Assembly (NCBI GenBank): GCA_013393415.1
Contig: JABXHI010000016.1
Location: forward strand, 1 to 38,472
DNA length: 38,472 bases
From: Micrococcaceae bacterium
GTDB lineage: Bacteria > Actinomycetota > Actinomycetes > Actinomycetales > Micrococcaceae
Direction of reading: 5' to 3'
Shown here: positions 22,463-30,943 of the stretch, piece after piece
Layout of the letters: each line of letters begins with the position of its first letter
Numbering within the stretch: the stretch's first letter is position 1
Program-made: the position numbers and the translations under genes
The notes under the pieces: model-generated
Seen by the model: the letters and a program-made list of their open reading frames with translations, nothing else
Databases searched by the model: none
What the model was told of the DNA's origin: nothing

Positions 22463-23623
22463 ATGACCTCAGAACGCAAAAGGGTCGGTTTATCGTCGAG
22501 AGCCGCCAACTCAACGCACTATATCGATCAGAAAGGGCAATCACGACGCGGACGCTTCCTCAGGTGGTTCAGGAGCCCCGAAACCACTTCCGATCTACTA
22601 CTGGCCATCAAAGCAGTCGTCGCTGGCACCTCCGCTTGGGCCATTTCTGTCGGTGTGCTGGATTCAGAAGTAGCGTTCATGGCCCCGTGGACGGCCCTTT
22701 TGACCGTTCATGCCACAGTGCACCGTTCGCTCTCGCGCGGCGCACAAACCGCAGTGTCTTCCACCGTAGGCATGGGCTTAGCCTTTGTTGTCATGCAATT
22801 TCTCGGCGTCAATATCTGGACGTTTGCGCTGGCACTGCTCGTGGGGTTATTTGGAGCCCGCATTTCGTGGATTCGGGACGAGGGAGTAGCTATTGCAACC
22901 ACAGCCATCTTTATCTTCACCGCAGACGATCCCATGTTCGCCGAACGGTTCATGGAACTGCTACTGGGGGTAGGGATCGGCATCGTAGTAAACTTTCTCG
23001 TGATCCCACCACTCAAAGATCAACAAGCTGCCCGCTATGTCGACAGCATTAATCGACGCATGGGCGCTGTCCTAGTAGATATGTCCGATGAGTTTGCTGA
23101 AAAATGGGACACGGACAGCGCTGAAGACTGGCTCAAAGAAACTGAATCGATGAGTTCCGAATTAGAATCCGCGTGGCAGACCGTTCGGTTAGCCAGAGAA
23201 AGCCAGCGCAAAAACCCGAGGGCAATTTTCAGACGACGCCAAGGACCGCAACAAGATATCATCAGCTACGAAGAAATCCTCAACCGCGTCGACGAGGGCA
23301 TCTCGCATCTGCGCAACCTGACTCGGACTCTTCGGGAAGCTTCCTACGATCTCAGCGAATGGGATACCGAATTCCGCGAAGGTTGGGTTGAAATTGCCCA
23401 CGACGTCGGTGTCGCCATTGCAGACCCCGAAGGTACCGTAGAGACTGAACGTGACCGCCTCACTGAACTCGCATCAAAGATGTCCAGCGCGGATCATTTG
23501 CCCAATATCAACTGGCCTGCCTATGGGGCACTGATTTCCAGCCTGCAACACATTGTCATGATTGTCGACGACGTCGCTTCAGCGAGCGAGGCCCGCCAAG
23601 CCTCTCCGAAAGCAGCCGCCTAA
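22463..23623 (+). CDS. FUSC / aromatic-acid-exporter-like membrane protein
   Basis: 386-residue protein. After a basic N-terminus (about 1-40), a set of six or so membrane helices (about 45-180) carries the family-like LLLAIKAVVAGTSAWAISVG, MAPWTALLTVHATVHRSLSR and the late VVNFLVIPPL. The second half (about 190-386) is cytoplasmic, mostly helical, with a basic/Gln-rich middle. FUSC/ArAE proteins export aromatic or other organic acids. The substrate here is unknown. The ATG follows AGGACC only, a weak ribosome binding site. Confidence 0.8.
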   Translation: MTSERKRVGLSSRAANSTHYIDQKGQSRRGRFLRWFRSPETTSDLLLAIKAVVAGTSAWAISVGVLDSEVAFMAPWTALLTVHATVHRSLSRGAQTAVSSTVGMGLAFVVMQFLGVNIWTFALALLVGLFGARISWIRDEGVAIATTAIFIFTADDPMFAERFMELLLGVGIGIVVNFLVIPPLKDQQAARYVDSINRRMGAVLVDMSDEFAEKWDTDSAEDWLKETESMSSELESAWQTVRLARESQRKNPRAIFRRRQGPQQDIISYEEILNRVDEGISHLRNLTRTLREASYDLSEWDTEFREGWVEIAHDVGVAIADPEGTVETERDRLTELASKMSSADHLPNINWPAYGALISSLQHIVMIVDDVASASEARQASPKAAA

Positions 23624-23731
23624 GAACGCGGGCCACTAGACTAGGGTTTCGTTCGGGTCTGCCAGCGATGGGCTGACCAAGCTTGGCGAATGAGCCGGCG
23701 AACGATGATGATTGAGTTGGCTTGGGGGTGA

Positions 23732-24024
23732 ATGCGTCGTTGTGACCATACCAAAAGAACGCTCCCCGTTGGAACGATCCTGATCAACTTCAGCGGCTCA
23801 TTGCTCCTTGGCCTTGTGGGCAACGGCCTCGTACCTGCCCAGATCGCCACAACTATCGGCGGCGGGCTGCTGGGCGGCAACACCACGTTCAGTATCGCCA
23901 GCGTCGAGACCATCCGTCTCGCGGAACAACACCGCTACGGCGCGCCACGCTCACTGGCCTGGGAACTCTCGCAATCTGCACACTCGCAGCCGGCGCCGGG
24001 ATCTGGCTCGGCGCCCTCCCCTAA
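23732..24024 (+). pseudogene. crcB: CrcB/Fluc fluoride channel remnant
   Basis: The plus strand reads LPVGTILINFSGSLLLGLVG, then GGGLLGGNTTFSIASVETIR and LAEQHRYGAPR, clear for CrcB. The reading then changes frame near 23940 and resumes as TLTGLGTLAICTLAAGAGIW and LGALP, ending at TAA 24022-24024. The N-terminal ~35 residues, with the first helix, are missing. So the gene is both truncated and frameshifted, and it should not make a fluoride channel. No intact second copy is in the window. Confidence 0.75.
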
Positions 24025-24138
24025 AGCTGCCAAACGAAGCTGTAAAACCCCGCCAAACGAAATTAACAGTCACACGATTGAGGAACTGCATGTGATTGGT
24101 CTGCAAGAATGCCCACGCTCCCGCACAAAAAATTACGC

Positions 24139-24187
24139 TTCACAGGTCTGTGAACATCTCCCAGTGCAAACTATACAGTCCTGTGAA
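24139..24187. promoter_or_regulatory. Twin operators before the TetR gene
   Basis: TTCACAG-GT-CTGTGAA (24139-24154, perfect 7-bp arms) and TATACAG-TC-CTGTGAA (24172-24187, two mismatches) are 33 bases apart, centre to centre. The second covers a -10-like TATACA with TGTGAA 17 bases upstream. This is a layout expected for TetR autoregulation. Confidence 0.6.
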
Positions 24188-24209
24188 GTTAACCGAGGTG
24201 AGAAGAATT

Positions 24210-24821
24210 ATGACAGCCGAAGAGAACGCAGCTGAAGTGCTCGATGTGCCTGAACTGACGGCCGGGGCGAAAAAGATTCTTGAAGTCGCCTCGGGCCTGT
24301 TCTATCAGCACGGTATTTACAACGTCGGGGTGGACACGATCGCCGCCGAATCTGGCTTCACCAAGCGCACGCTCTATGACCGCTTCGGTTCAAAAGACAA
24401 CCTCGTTGCCATTCACTTGAAGGCGCGCCATCACCGGTGGTGGGCACGCATGGAAGAGCGTCTTGCGGCACATCCGCCTTCGCCTGCGTTGGCGTTTTTC
24501 GACTCTTATATTCTCGACGCCGAAACCTCGGATCGCGGCTGTGCCTTCATTAATGCGGCGGCCGAGCTGGCAACCGACCACCCCGGATATCAAGTCGTCC
24601 AGGCACACAAGGGGCTCGTGTTGCGCTACCTCATCGGGCTTATTGAAGACACGCATCCCGATTACGACGAGGCTGAGACCGTGGCAGAGCAAGTGTTTCT
24701 TCTGATGGAGGGTGCCATCGTGCATTTGGGTGTGGATGGTGACGATCGGTTGCTGCACAGCGCTCGAGATATGGCGAAGCGCTTGATTACCAACGGCGCA
24801 TCTGAGGTCGAGCTGGCCTAG
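24210..24821 (+). CDS. TetR-family transcriptional regulator
   Basis: 203-residue regulator. The DNA-binding domain (about 18-62) contains KKILEVASGLFYQHGIYNVG, then VDTIAAESGFTKRTLYDRFG. The C-terminal domain carries RGCAFINAAAELATDHPG, typical of the TetR_C group seen in YcdC/RutR-like relatives. The ATG at 24210 follows GAGGTGAG. Longer upstream reading exists, but the operators lie within it. Its targets are not clear; the neighbouring genes are a broken crcB and a lipoprotein. Autoregulation through the twin operators is likely. Confidence 0.88.
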   Translation: MTAEENAAEVLDVPELTAGAKKILEVASGLFYQHGIYNVGVDTIAAESGFTKRTLYDRFGSKDNLVAIHLKARHHRWWARMEERLAAHPPSPALAFFDSYILDAETSDRGCAFINAAAELATDHPGYQVVQAHKGLVLRYLIGLIEDTHPDYDEAETVAEQVFLLMEGAIVHLGVDGDDRLLHSARDMAKRLITNGASEVELA

Positions 24822-24860
24822 CTGTGATAGGCAAGCGCGCTGCGGCTGTGATTGGCCACC

Positions 24861-25042
24861 TTAATCTGTCAAAGATGCTCGAAAAACGTCGATTTCGTGG
24901 TTATTGACCATGAAAGCGGCGTTTTAATCTGTCAACATTCTGGTTTTTACCACAAAGTGACAGATTAGCGACCCCCTCAATCTGTCAATAATGCGAGAAT
25001 TCCTGAATATTGTCAGATTAGAGGGTGCCTTAATCTGACAAT
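24861..25042. repeat. Array of six TTAATCTGWCAA motifs
   Basis: Copies at 24861-24872 (+), 24924-24935 (+), 24958-24967 (-), 24977-24988 (+), 25010-25020 (-) and 25030-25041 (+). The consensus is TTAATCTGTCAA, with one base changed in the last two (CTGACAA). The last two form a 12-bp inverted repeat (25009-25020, 25031-25042). The mixed orientation and short irregular spacing exclude CRISPR. The pattern resembles multiple transposase-binding sites at the ends of Tn7/Tn552-like elements. Confidence 0.75.
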
Positions 25043-25193
25043 CTTTCAATTTTGCCAAGATTTGAGAGATTTAGAGACTGCTCTCTTTAGACCGATGACC
25101 ACCGCAATCTACCGCTGGGAGATGGCCGATAAAGACGGCAATCGAGCGATGAGCCCTCCTCAGGGTGCTGCACAATTTTCTATTGTGGGGCAC

Positions 25194-26024
25194 ATGACAA
25201 AATCGCATGGTCCACTATTCAGGGCCCTCGTTGTTACTGCGGCTTTTGCGCTGGTAGGAGTGGGGTGTTCCTCACCCCAGCCCGAAGCGAAACCGGAAAC
25301 GCCCGCACAGCCCACAGCCGATGCAATCCCTGAACCGACTCCGACGGAAACTGTCGAAGCGAAAACTACCGTCGAACTTAGCGATGGCTATTTGACCTTC
25401 GACATCCCAGAGCCCTGGGACACCCAAATTGAAGATATGACGCAGACCATCATTGAGGAAGGATCAGCACCGGAATTTAATGGTCACACGGCACATCAGG
25501 CCATCATAACCAATCCCGAAGAGACCGTGACGCTGGACGTGTTCGCAAATATTCCGTGGCCGGATGTGGTGGCTTTGGATCCAGATGAAACCGAACTCCT
25601 CCATGCCGAACCACTCGACATCGGATACGACAATGCTGAAAGTGATGACCTGTGGCTGCGAGCTGTGATTGCAGAGAATCCTGCACTGGGTGACGCCAGA
25701 CCTTCATTTGGGCTATTCGATGGAAGATTTGAAGACGAACAATACATCTTGGTTGTCGCACCATACGCTGCCAAGGCCGACCTGGGAGATCCCAAGACAG
25801 TTGACGGCGGCATGACTGCCTTCATCACGCCATTTTCAGAGTCAACTGCCGGCTCATGGTGGGATGAAATCATTACCATCGCAGCTGGGACCATTAATCA
25901 GTCTGCCGCTGAAGAACTCACCGGATTAGAAGGGCTTGAGGCCATGCAGGCGCTGGTAGAAACCGAGGAATATTCACAGTTGCTCGATTGGGTCAGCAGT
26001 TTTCGAGTGCACGTTGGTGAATAG
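25194..26024 (+). CDS. Predicted lipoprotein of unknown function
   Basis: 276-residue exported protein. A signal peptide ends in the lipobox VGVGC (Cys25). A Pro/Glu/Thr-rich linker follows (about 26-60). The folded part begins ELSDGYLTFDIPEPWDTQIE and contains many acidic residues. The ATG at 25194 was preferred because it starts the signal peptide; the reading frame is open further upstream but is not signal-like. No enzymatic motif is recognised. The opening 'f.ip.pW' pattern is often seen in secreted beta proteins of the PsbP/Mog1 fold, but this is weak. No gene partner is obvious. Confidence 0.7.
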   Translation: MTKSHGPLFRALVVTAAFALVGVGCSSPQPEAKPETPAQPTADAIPEPTPTETVEAKTTVELSDGYLTFDIPEPWDTQIEDMTQTIIEEGSAPEFNGHTAHQAIITNPEETVTLDVFANIPWPDVVALDPDETELLHAEPLDIGYDNAESDDLWLRAVIAENPALGDARPSFGLFDGRFEDEQYILVVAPYAAKADLGDPKTVDGGMTAFITPFSESTAGSWWDEIITIAAGTINQSAAEELTGLEGLEAMQALVETEEYSQLLDWVSSFRVHVGE

Positions 26025-26044
26025 TGCGGTCGTCCATGCCATAT

Positions 26045-26084
26045 AAAAAAACTCGCGGAACGTTCCGAAGAACTGTTCCGCGAG
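26045..26084 (-). terminator. Rho-independent terminator, minus strand
   Basis: CTCGCGGAAC and GTTCCGCGAG (26052-26061, 26075-26084) form a 10-bp stem. On the minus strand it is followed by seven Ts (26051-26045). It ends the SDR remnant/MFS transcript. Confidence 0.85.
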
Positions 26085-26103
26085 CTCGAATAGTTGAGTC
26101 GGC

Positions 26104-26451
26104 CTATAAGGTGACCAGGGTGGCAACTTCTTCTGAGGTTTCCAGACGATTCAGGGTGTGCTTTTCTTCCAGTGCCGTCATCGTGGCTTCGTCTAGAGAT
26201 TTTTCTAGCAGTGGCGTCTTGATGTAAGCCGGGCCAACGGCGTTGATACGCAGTTTCTGTGAATCGTATTCGGCGGCGGCGTTTTTGGTCAGACCAACTA
26301 CACCGTGCTTGGCGGCAGTGTATGCGGCGTTATTCGGAGCGGCAACGGACCCGTGAATTGATGAAATGTTCACGATCGCGGACTTCTTGGCACCTGCCTC
26401 CAGCATCGCTGGAGTCTGATAGCGCGTGCCATACAGCCCGTCGTGGTTTAG
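26104..26451 (-). pseudogene. Short-chain dehydrogenase fragment
   Basis: The minus strand encodes NHDGLYGTRYQTPAMLEAGA, then AIVNISSIHGS, then AYTAAKHGVVGLTKNAAAEY and INAVGPAYIKTPLLE, i.e. the SDR catalytic Ser and YxxxK region. The N-terminal Rossmann half with the GxxxGxG cofactor loop is missing, and the C-terminus stops at EEVATLVTL, before the usual 'ItG..l.vDGG' end. The 5' side is the end of the MFS gene, so a deletion fused the two. It cannot be an active dehydrogenase. Confidence 0.75.
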
Positions 26452-27668
26452 CCGCGCTTGCCCCACGGGCCGCGAACGTAGCGGATGCGTCCAAAGGCGA
26501 CGGTCATCGAGACCAGCGCGAGCCCGGCAAAGATGAGCAGGGTGACGTAGTACGGCATGACCGGCAGCAGCGCGGAAATGAACGTTGGGAAGAGGAACCC
26601 GACGTAGGTCAGGGCGTAGAAGAGTCCGGTCAGTCCTGCGAGGTCTCGTGGTGCGGCGATCATTTGGACCCTATAGAGCCCGGTGACCAGCACCGTGCCG
26701 TACCCAGTACCCAGCACGACGGCGGTGATGATGCCGGTGATCGGCCCGGCTTGGTAGGCGGCTAGGGCGGCGAGCGCGATGCCGATGGCGACGACCGCCA
26801 GGCCCAGTGGCAGGGCGCGGCCGTTGAGTTTACGGTCGATGCGCTGGGCAAACGGCTGAACGAAGGCCCCGACGCCGAGGGTCAGCACCGACATCATGGT
26901 CGCATACAGGGTGGTAAAGTCGCCGGTCGCATCGGCTAACACAAGTGGCATCAGGCCGTAAGCAATACCGCCGGCACCAAATACCCACGGCGCGGCGGTC
27001 GCGACTTTGATGAGAAAATCGGGGTGCTTAGCGCTCGGGGTGTGCAACTGGCGCAGCCAGGACTGCTGCGGTGGCTGTTGTGGTGCGGTGGCCCCAACCG
27101 TCTCGGGTGCCAGGGCGGTTGGGATGATGGTCAGTACCAGCATCGAGATCGTGACGATGAACGGCGTCATCGTGGGCGCGGGGACCCACTGGGCCAGCGC
27201 GCCGCTCACAGCGGCCCCGACGCCAAACCCGAGCGTCATCGTCAGGGACGGGCGACGAGCCCCGGCACCGGTAGTGGCCCGTGGATCCCAGTCGCGTGAG
27301 GAAAGTTCTTTGATCCATGAGGTGCCCACAGACATGCCGATGCCCACCGCGAGACCGGCGAAGAAGCGGCCGGTATACAACATGGACACCGAAGCGGCGC
27401 CCAGCAGGATGATGAGGTTGCCCAGTGCCGACGAGGCTAGTCCGACGAGCGTCAGGGGTTTGCGGCCGTAGACATCCGAGAGGGCTGCGGCGATGAGCAG
27501 GCCGGGGACGAGGCCGATCACGTAGGTGCCCAGCAGGAAGTTCGTTTGCCAGTCGAGTAGGCCGGCGTGTTCACCATAGAGCGGTAGCAGCGGGGTGAAG
27601 TGGTTGCCACCCCAGGCCATGAAAAATAGCGAAGGGACAGCCAGCACCCAGGGCGTCATGGTTCTCAT
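26448..27668 (-). CDS. MFS transporter
   Basis: 406-residue major facilitator with twelve predicted helices. The helix 2-3 loop has the motif ALSDVYGRKPLTLVGL, the family's G-x-L-a-D-r-x-G-r-k-x signature. Helix 4 begins TGRFFAGLAVGIGMSVG. A short cytoplasmic loop (about 195-225, ETVGATAPQQPPQQSW) joins the two halves. GGAAGGA precedes the ATG. The C-terminal stop overlaps the SDR remnant's start. The substrate is unknown; drug or metabolite efflux is the usual role. Confidence 0.88.
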   Translation of the reverse strand: MRTMTPWVLAVPSLFFMAWGGNHFTPLLPLYGEHAGLLDWQTNFLLGTYVIGLVPGLLIAAALSDVYGRKPLTLVGLASSALGNLIILLGAASVSMLYTGRFFAGLAVGIGMSVGTSWIKELSSRDWDPRATTGAGARRPSLTMTLGFGVGAAVSGALAQWVPAPTMTPFIVTISMLVLTIIPTALAPETVGATAPQQPPQQSWLRQLHTPSAKHPDFLIKVATAAPWVFGAGGIAYGLMPLVLADATGDFTTLYATMMSVLTLGVGAFVQPFAQRIDRKLNGRALPLGLAVVAIGIALAALAAYQAGPITGIITAVVLGTGYGTVLVTGLYRVQMIAAPRDLAGLTGLFYALTYVGFLFPTFISALLPVMPYYVTLLIFAGLALVSMTVAFGRIRYVRGPWGKRG

Positions 27669-27742
27669 GGGGCATCCTTCCGGTCGAGCTCTCGTTTAGT
27701 GTAACCCCATCGTCGATGCGCCGATGTGCGGACGGTAATATA

Positions 27743-28111
27743 TCAGCCCAGAAAGTTCACGAATATCACGTAGGTCACGGTGCCCAGCCCGATTGAGACC
27801 AGCGTGCGTCGGCCCAGCAGGAGGTGGGAGGCGATGGTGACGCCGACGGCGACGAGTAGTTTCCACAACGCGGTATCGGGTGCCGAGGCGGTCGAGTGAA
27901 ACAGCGCGATGGCCAGTAGACCGAGGATTCCGGCGGGCATCCACAGGGCCATGACGTTGACGAATGTGGAGTCGCGCAGTTTGGCCAGGATGGCAAAGGG
28001 CAGCGCACGCAGGGTGAACGTGACCACGAACATGATGGCCAGCACCACAATGATGTAGCCGGTTGCCGGGACGGTGGCGGCGCTAGCCGTCAGCAGGACC
28101 ATAGAGGCCAC
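27743..28111 (-). CDS. azlD: Branched-chain amino-acid exporter small subunit
   Basis: 122-residue membrane protein of the AzlD family, with about four helices (TFTLRALPFAILAKLRDSTF, the family signature, is in the first half). It works with AzlC as an exporter of leucine, isoleucine or valine analogues. The start overlaps the azlC stop by 29 bases if ATG 28111 is used, or 20 with ATG 28102. The two are therefore coupled. Confidence 0.88.
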   Translation of the reverse strand: MASMVLLTASAATVPATGYIIVVLAIMFVVTFTLRALPFAILAKLRDSTFVNVMALWMPAGILGLLAIALFHSTASAPDTALWKLLVAVGVTIASHLLLGRRTLVSIGLGTVTYVIFVNFLG

Positions 28112-28817
28112 CCTTTCGACGCGAAGTGAAGTACCGGATGGTCAGTAGCGCCATGAAGATGATCATGCCCGCGAAGATGATTTGATCCGGGGTGATGAAC
28201 ATTGCTGCGAAAAAGGCGATGGTCGCAATGGCCAGCGAGGGGAGTTGTTCGCGCGTGCGCACCGCATCCAGGGTCAGCGTGATGAACAGCGCCAGCAGGG
28301 CAAAGTCGAGTCCGGCGATGGTGCCCGGGATGCTCCAGGCAATGACCACGCCGACGAGTCCTCCGACGACCCAGTAGCAGTGCATCGAAATCTGCATCGA
28401 CAACAGACGCGCGGCGGTCCAGCCGGTGGGATGGGCCGCGGTGACGGCGTAGGCCTCGTCGATCAGGGCGTGCATCGAGTAGAACTTCGCGATCGGATTC
28501 TTGATCACGTGCAAGGGGAAGGAAAATGCGTAGAACACGTGGCGGAAGTTCACAAAAAAGGTGGTGACGGCGATGGTGACCAACCCGGTGGTGGCCGTCA
28601 TCATGTCGATCATCAAGAATTCGAGCGACCCGGCATAGCCGACGATGGACAGCCCGGGCACCGCCCATGCGGGCAGGCCGGATTGAATGGCTAACAGTCC
28701 CAGCGCAATACCCAGTGGGAACAGGCCCAGTCCGGGGCCGATGCCAAGTTTCAGGCCGGTAATGATTTCACGTCGACGGTTTGGTGGCGCAGTACCCGTC
28801 GTAGACCCAGTGTTCAT
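28083..28817 (-). CDS. azlC: Branched-chain amino-acid exporter large subunit
   Basis: 244-residue membrane protein of the AzlC family. Features include [47 protein letters not shown] and [19 protein letters not shown], typical of this family. It pairs with AzlD to export branched-chain amino acids. The ATG at 28817 has only a weak ribosome binding site. It is divergent from pdxS, and the 32-bp palindrome sits closer to pdxS. Confidence 0.9.
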   Translation of the reverse strand: MNTGSTTGTAPPNRRREIITGLKLGIGPGLGLFPLGIALGLLAIQSGLPAWAVPGLSIVGYAGSLEFLMIDMMTATTGLVTIAVTTFFVNFRHVFYAFSFPLHVIKNPIAKFYSMHALIDEAYAVTAAHPTGWTAARLLSMQISMHCYWVVGGLVGVVIAWSIPGTIAGLDFALLALFITLTLDAVRTREQLPSLAIATIAFFAAMFITPDQIIFAGMIIFMALLTIRYFTSRRKGGLYGPADG

Positions 28818-28896
28818 AGGTCTATGTTCTCACCCAATCCGCACTGTGTGGGGTCGTGTTGCGCAACGTGGAGGCCGGCGCAAAGTTAAGCTATTG

Positions 28897-28928
28897 TTTG
28901 ACCTAGGCCAAAATTGGCATAGGTCAAA
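28897..28928. promoter_or_regulatory. 32-bp near-perfect palindrome before pdxS
   Basis: Outer arms TTTGACCTA (28897-28905) and TAGGTCAAA (28920-28928), inner arms GCCAA/TTGGC. 14 of 16 base pairs match. It lies just 13 bases before the pdxS ATG, in the likely promoter/operator. A PdxR-type (MocR) regulator is a possible ligand, but none is encoded in the window. Confidence 0.6.
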
Positions 28929-28941
28929 ACGAGAGGACGTT

Positions 28942-29823
28942 ATGAACGCTCACAACCCGCAAGGAAAAACCGGACTCACCGCACCGTTTCGCGGTGGCGT
29001 GATCATGGATGTGGTCACCGCAGAACAGGCCAAAATCGCCGAGGACGCCGGAGCCACCGCGGTAATGGCCCTCGAGCGGGTCCCCGCAGATATTCGCGCT
29101 CAAGGCGGCATTGCCCGCAGCTCGGCCCCCGAACTCATCGAATCAATCATTGAGGCCGTCGAGGTGCCGGTGATGGCCAAGGTGCGTATTGGACATTTCG
29201 TCGAGGCGCAGATTCTTGAAACGCTTGGCGTCGACTTCATTGATGAGTCCGAAGTGCTCTCGCCCGCCGATTACGTCCATCACGTCAATAAATGGGACTT
29301 CAATACGCCGTTTGTGTGTGGTGCGACCAACCTGGGTGAAGCGCTGCGCCGGATCACCGAAGGTGCCGCGATGATACGTTCCAAGGGCGAGGCCGGCACC
29401 GGCGACGTCTCCGAAGCTATGAAGCATATTCGTACCCTCAAGGCGGAGATGGCCGCACTGTCCGCCAAGGACGACAACGAATTATTCGTTGCCGCCAAAG
29501 AACTGCAGGCCCCGTATGAGTTGGTGAAACAGATTGCCAAAGACGGTAAGCTGCCAGTTGACCTATTTACCGCCGGTGGCATTGCGACACCCGCCGATGC
29601 GGCGATGATGATGCAAATGGGCGCCGACGGGGTGTTCGTGGGCTCAGGAATTTTCCACTCTGATCATCCGACCGCACGCGCTCGCGCCATTGTGTCAGCC
29701 GTACAGCACTACAGCGACCCCGAGGCTGTCGCGGCAGCATCTCGTGGCATCGGGGACGCGATGGTTGGGCTGAACGTCGCCGATATCGCCGCGCCCCACC
29801 GCCTCGCCGAACGTGGCTGGTAG
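28942..29823 (+). CDS. pdxS: Pyridoxal 5'-phosphate synthase, PdxS subunit
   Basis: 293-residue lyase subunit that makes pyridoxal 5'-phosphate from ribose 5-phosphate, glyceraldehyde 3-phosphate and ammonia. Signature segments are [56 protein letters not shown] and [20 protein letters not shown]. The ammonia normally comes from PdxT, a glutaminase usually encoded next to pdxS; here the next gene is an EamA transporter, so pdxT must lie elsewhere or be absent. GAGAGGA precedes ATG 28942. The near-palindrome upstream suggests specific regulation. Confidence 0.96.
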   Translation: MNAHNPQGKTGLTAPFRGGVIMDVVTAEQAKIAEDAGATAVMALERVPADIRAQGGIARSSAPELIESIIEAVEVPVMAKVRIGHFVEAQILETLGVDFIDESEVLSPADYVHHVNKWDFNTPFVCGATNLGEALRRITEGAAMIRSKGEAGTGDVSEAMKHIRTLKAEMAALSAKDDNELFVAAKELQAPYELVKQIAKDGKLPVDLFTAGGIATPADAAMMMQMGADGVFVGSGIFHSDHPTARARAIVSAVQHYSDPEAVAAASRGIGDAMVGLNVADIAAPHRLAERGW

Positions 29824-29862
29824 GGGCTAAAGTCAAGAACCTGTAGCAGGAGGAGCAGTTTG

Positions 29863-30765
29863 GTGGACCGCACGCGCGGCATCTCGGTGACCGGTGTGAT
29901 CATGGTGATCGTGGCGACCTTTTCGCTGCCACTGGGTGCGGCCGTAGCCACCGAACTGTTCTCCATCGGCGGGGCATGGGGTGTCGCAGCAGTTCGTCTC
30001 GCGCTGGCCTCGCTGATGCTCTTAGTGCTCGTGCGGCCCGCATTTTGGCGGTTCAGCGGTGCCGCCTGGCGCGACATTATCCTGTTCGGCATCAGTATCG
30101 CCGGGCTCAACGGGTTCTTTTATGCCGCCATCGACCGTATCCCGCTCGGGGTCACCGTGGCCATCGAATTCGTTGGACCGCTCGCGCTCGCGGTCATCCT
30201 GTCGACCAACCGCCGCGACCTCATCTGGATTGGTGCCGCGGGCATCGGGCTGGTTGTGCTCGGTGTCGAGTCCACGACGGGCGCTGCATCATTTGACATT
30301 ATCGGTGTGCTCTTTGCAGCACTGGCGGGGGCCTCGTGGGCGTTTTATATTCTGTTCAGCTCTCGGGTCGGTCAACACCTCCCTGGACTCCAGGGACTAC
30401 CGGTGGCTACATTGGTTGCCGCACTCGTGCTGCTGCCCATCGACTTTACGGGTCTCGTCGAACTGAGCCTCACCCCGGAAATCTACTGGATCGCGCTGGT
30501 GATGGCCTTGTTGTCCTCGGTCATTCCCACGTCGCTGGAGCTGGCGGCCCTTCGACGACTTCCACGCCATACCTTTTCCATCCTGCTCAGTCTGGAGCCG
30601 GTGTTTGCCGCACTCATCGGTTGGGTGGCCCTCGACCAGACTTTTGGTGCACTGCGCGCGCTGGCCATTGTGCTCATCATCGGTGCGACGGTCGGCATGA
30701 CGGCGACCGCGGCCAGGCTCAGTACCGAAGTGGTCGAGCAGCACGAGGCGCGAAACCACGAGTAG
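29863..30765 (+). CDS. EamA/DMT-family exporter (RhtA-like)
   Basis: About 300-residue transporter with ten predicted helices in two EamA repeats. The opening VTGVIMVIVATFSLPLGAAV, the PLGVTVAIEFVGPLALAVI segment, and IPTSLELAALRRLPRHTFSI with LEPVFAALIGW point to the RhtA (threonine/homoserine exporter) branch. The GTG at 29863 is preferred since AGGAGGAG lies 7 bases upstream; TTG 29860 is also possible. It follows pdxS by 39 bases, likely in the same transcript. The substrate is unproven; it may export an amine or B6-related compound (inference). Confidence 0.87.
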   Translation: MDRTRGISVTGVIMVIVATFSLPLGAAVATELFSIGGAWGVAAVRLALASLMLLVLVRPAFWRFSGAAWRDIILFGISIAGLNGFFYAAIDRIPLGVTVAIEFVGPLALAVILSTNRRDLIWIGAAGIGLVVLGVESTTGAASFDIIGVLFAALAGASWAFYILFSSRVGQHLPGLQGLPVATLVAALVLLPIDFTGLVELSLTPEIYWIALVMALLSSVIPTSLELAALRRLPRHTFSILLSLEPVFAALIGWVALDQTFGALRALAIVLIIGATVGMTATAARLSTEVVEQHEARNHE

Positions 30766-30943
30766 ATCACGAAATGGTCACATTCTGGTCAAGACTTGGC
30801 TGCGAAAAAACGACGCTGCAGCGCGGGTAACCAGCCCGAACGGCATGCTGGTGCGTTACTAGAGAAGACAAGCTCGGATGGGTAAGTTCTCGCGTGTTCA
30901 CTCGGCCTTTTACTCGTCTTGCATCCAGTCTATGCTGGCCCAT

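Noticed and set aside
24861..25042. CRISPR array
   Set aside because: Repeat units are only about 12 bases, orientation is mixed and spacing irregular; no cas genes.
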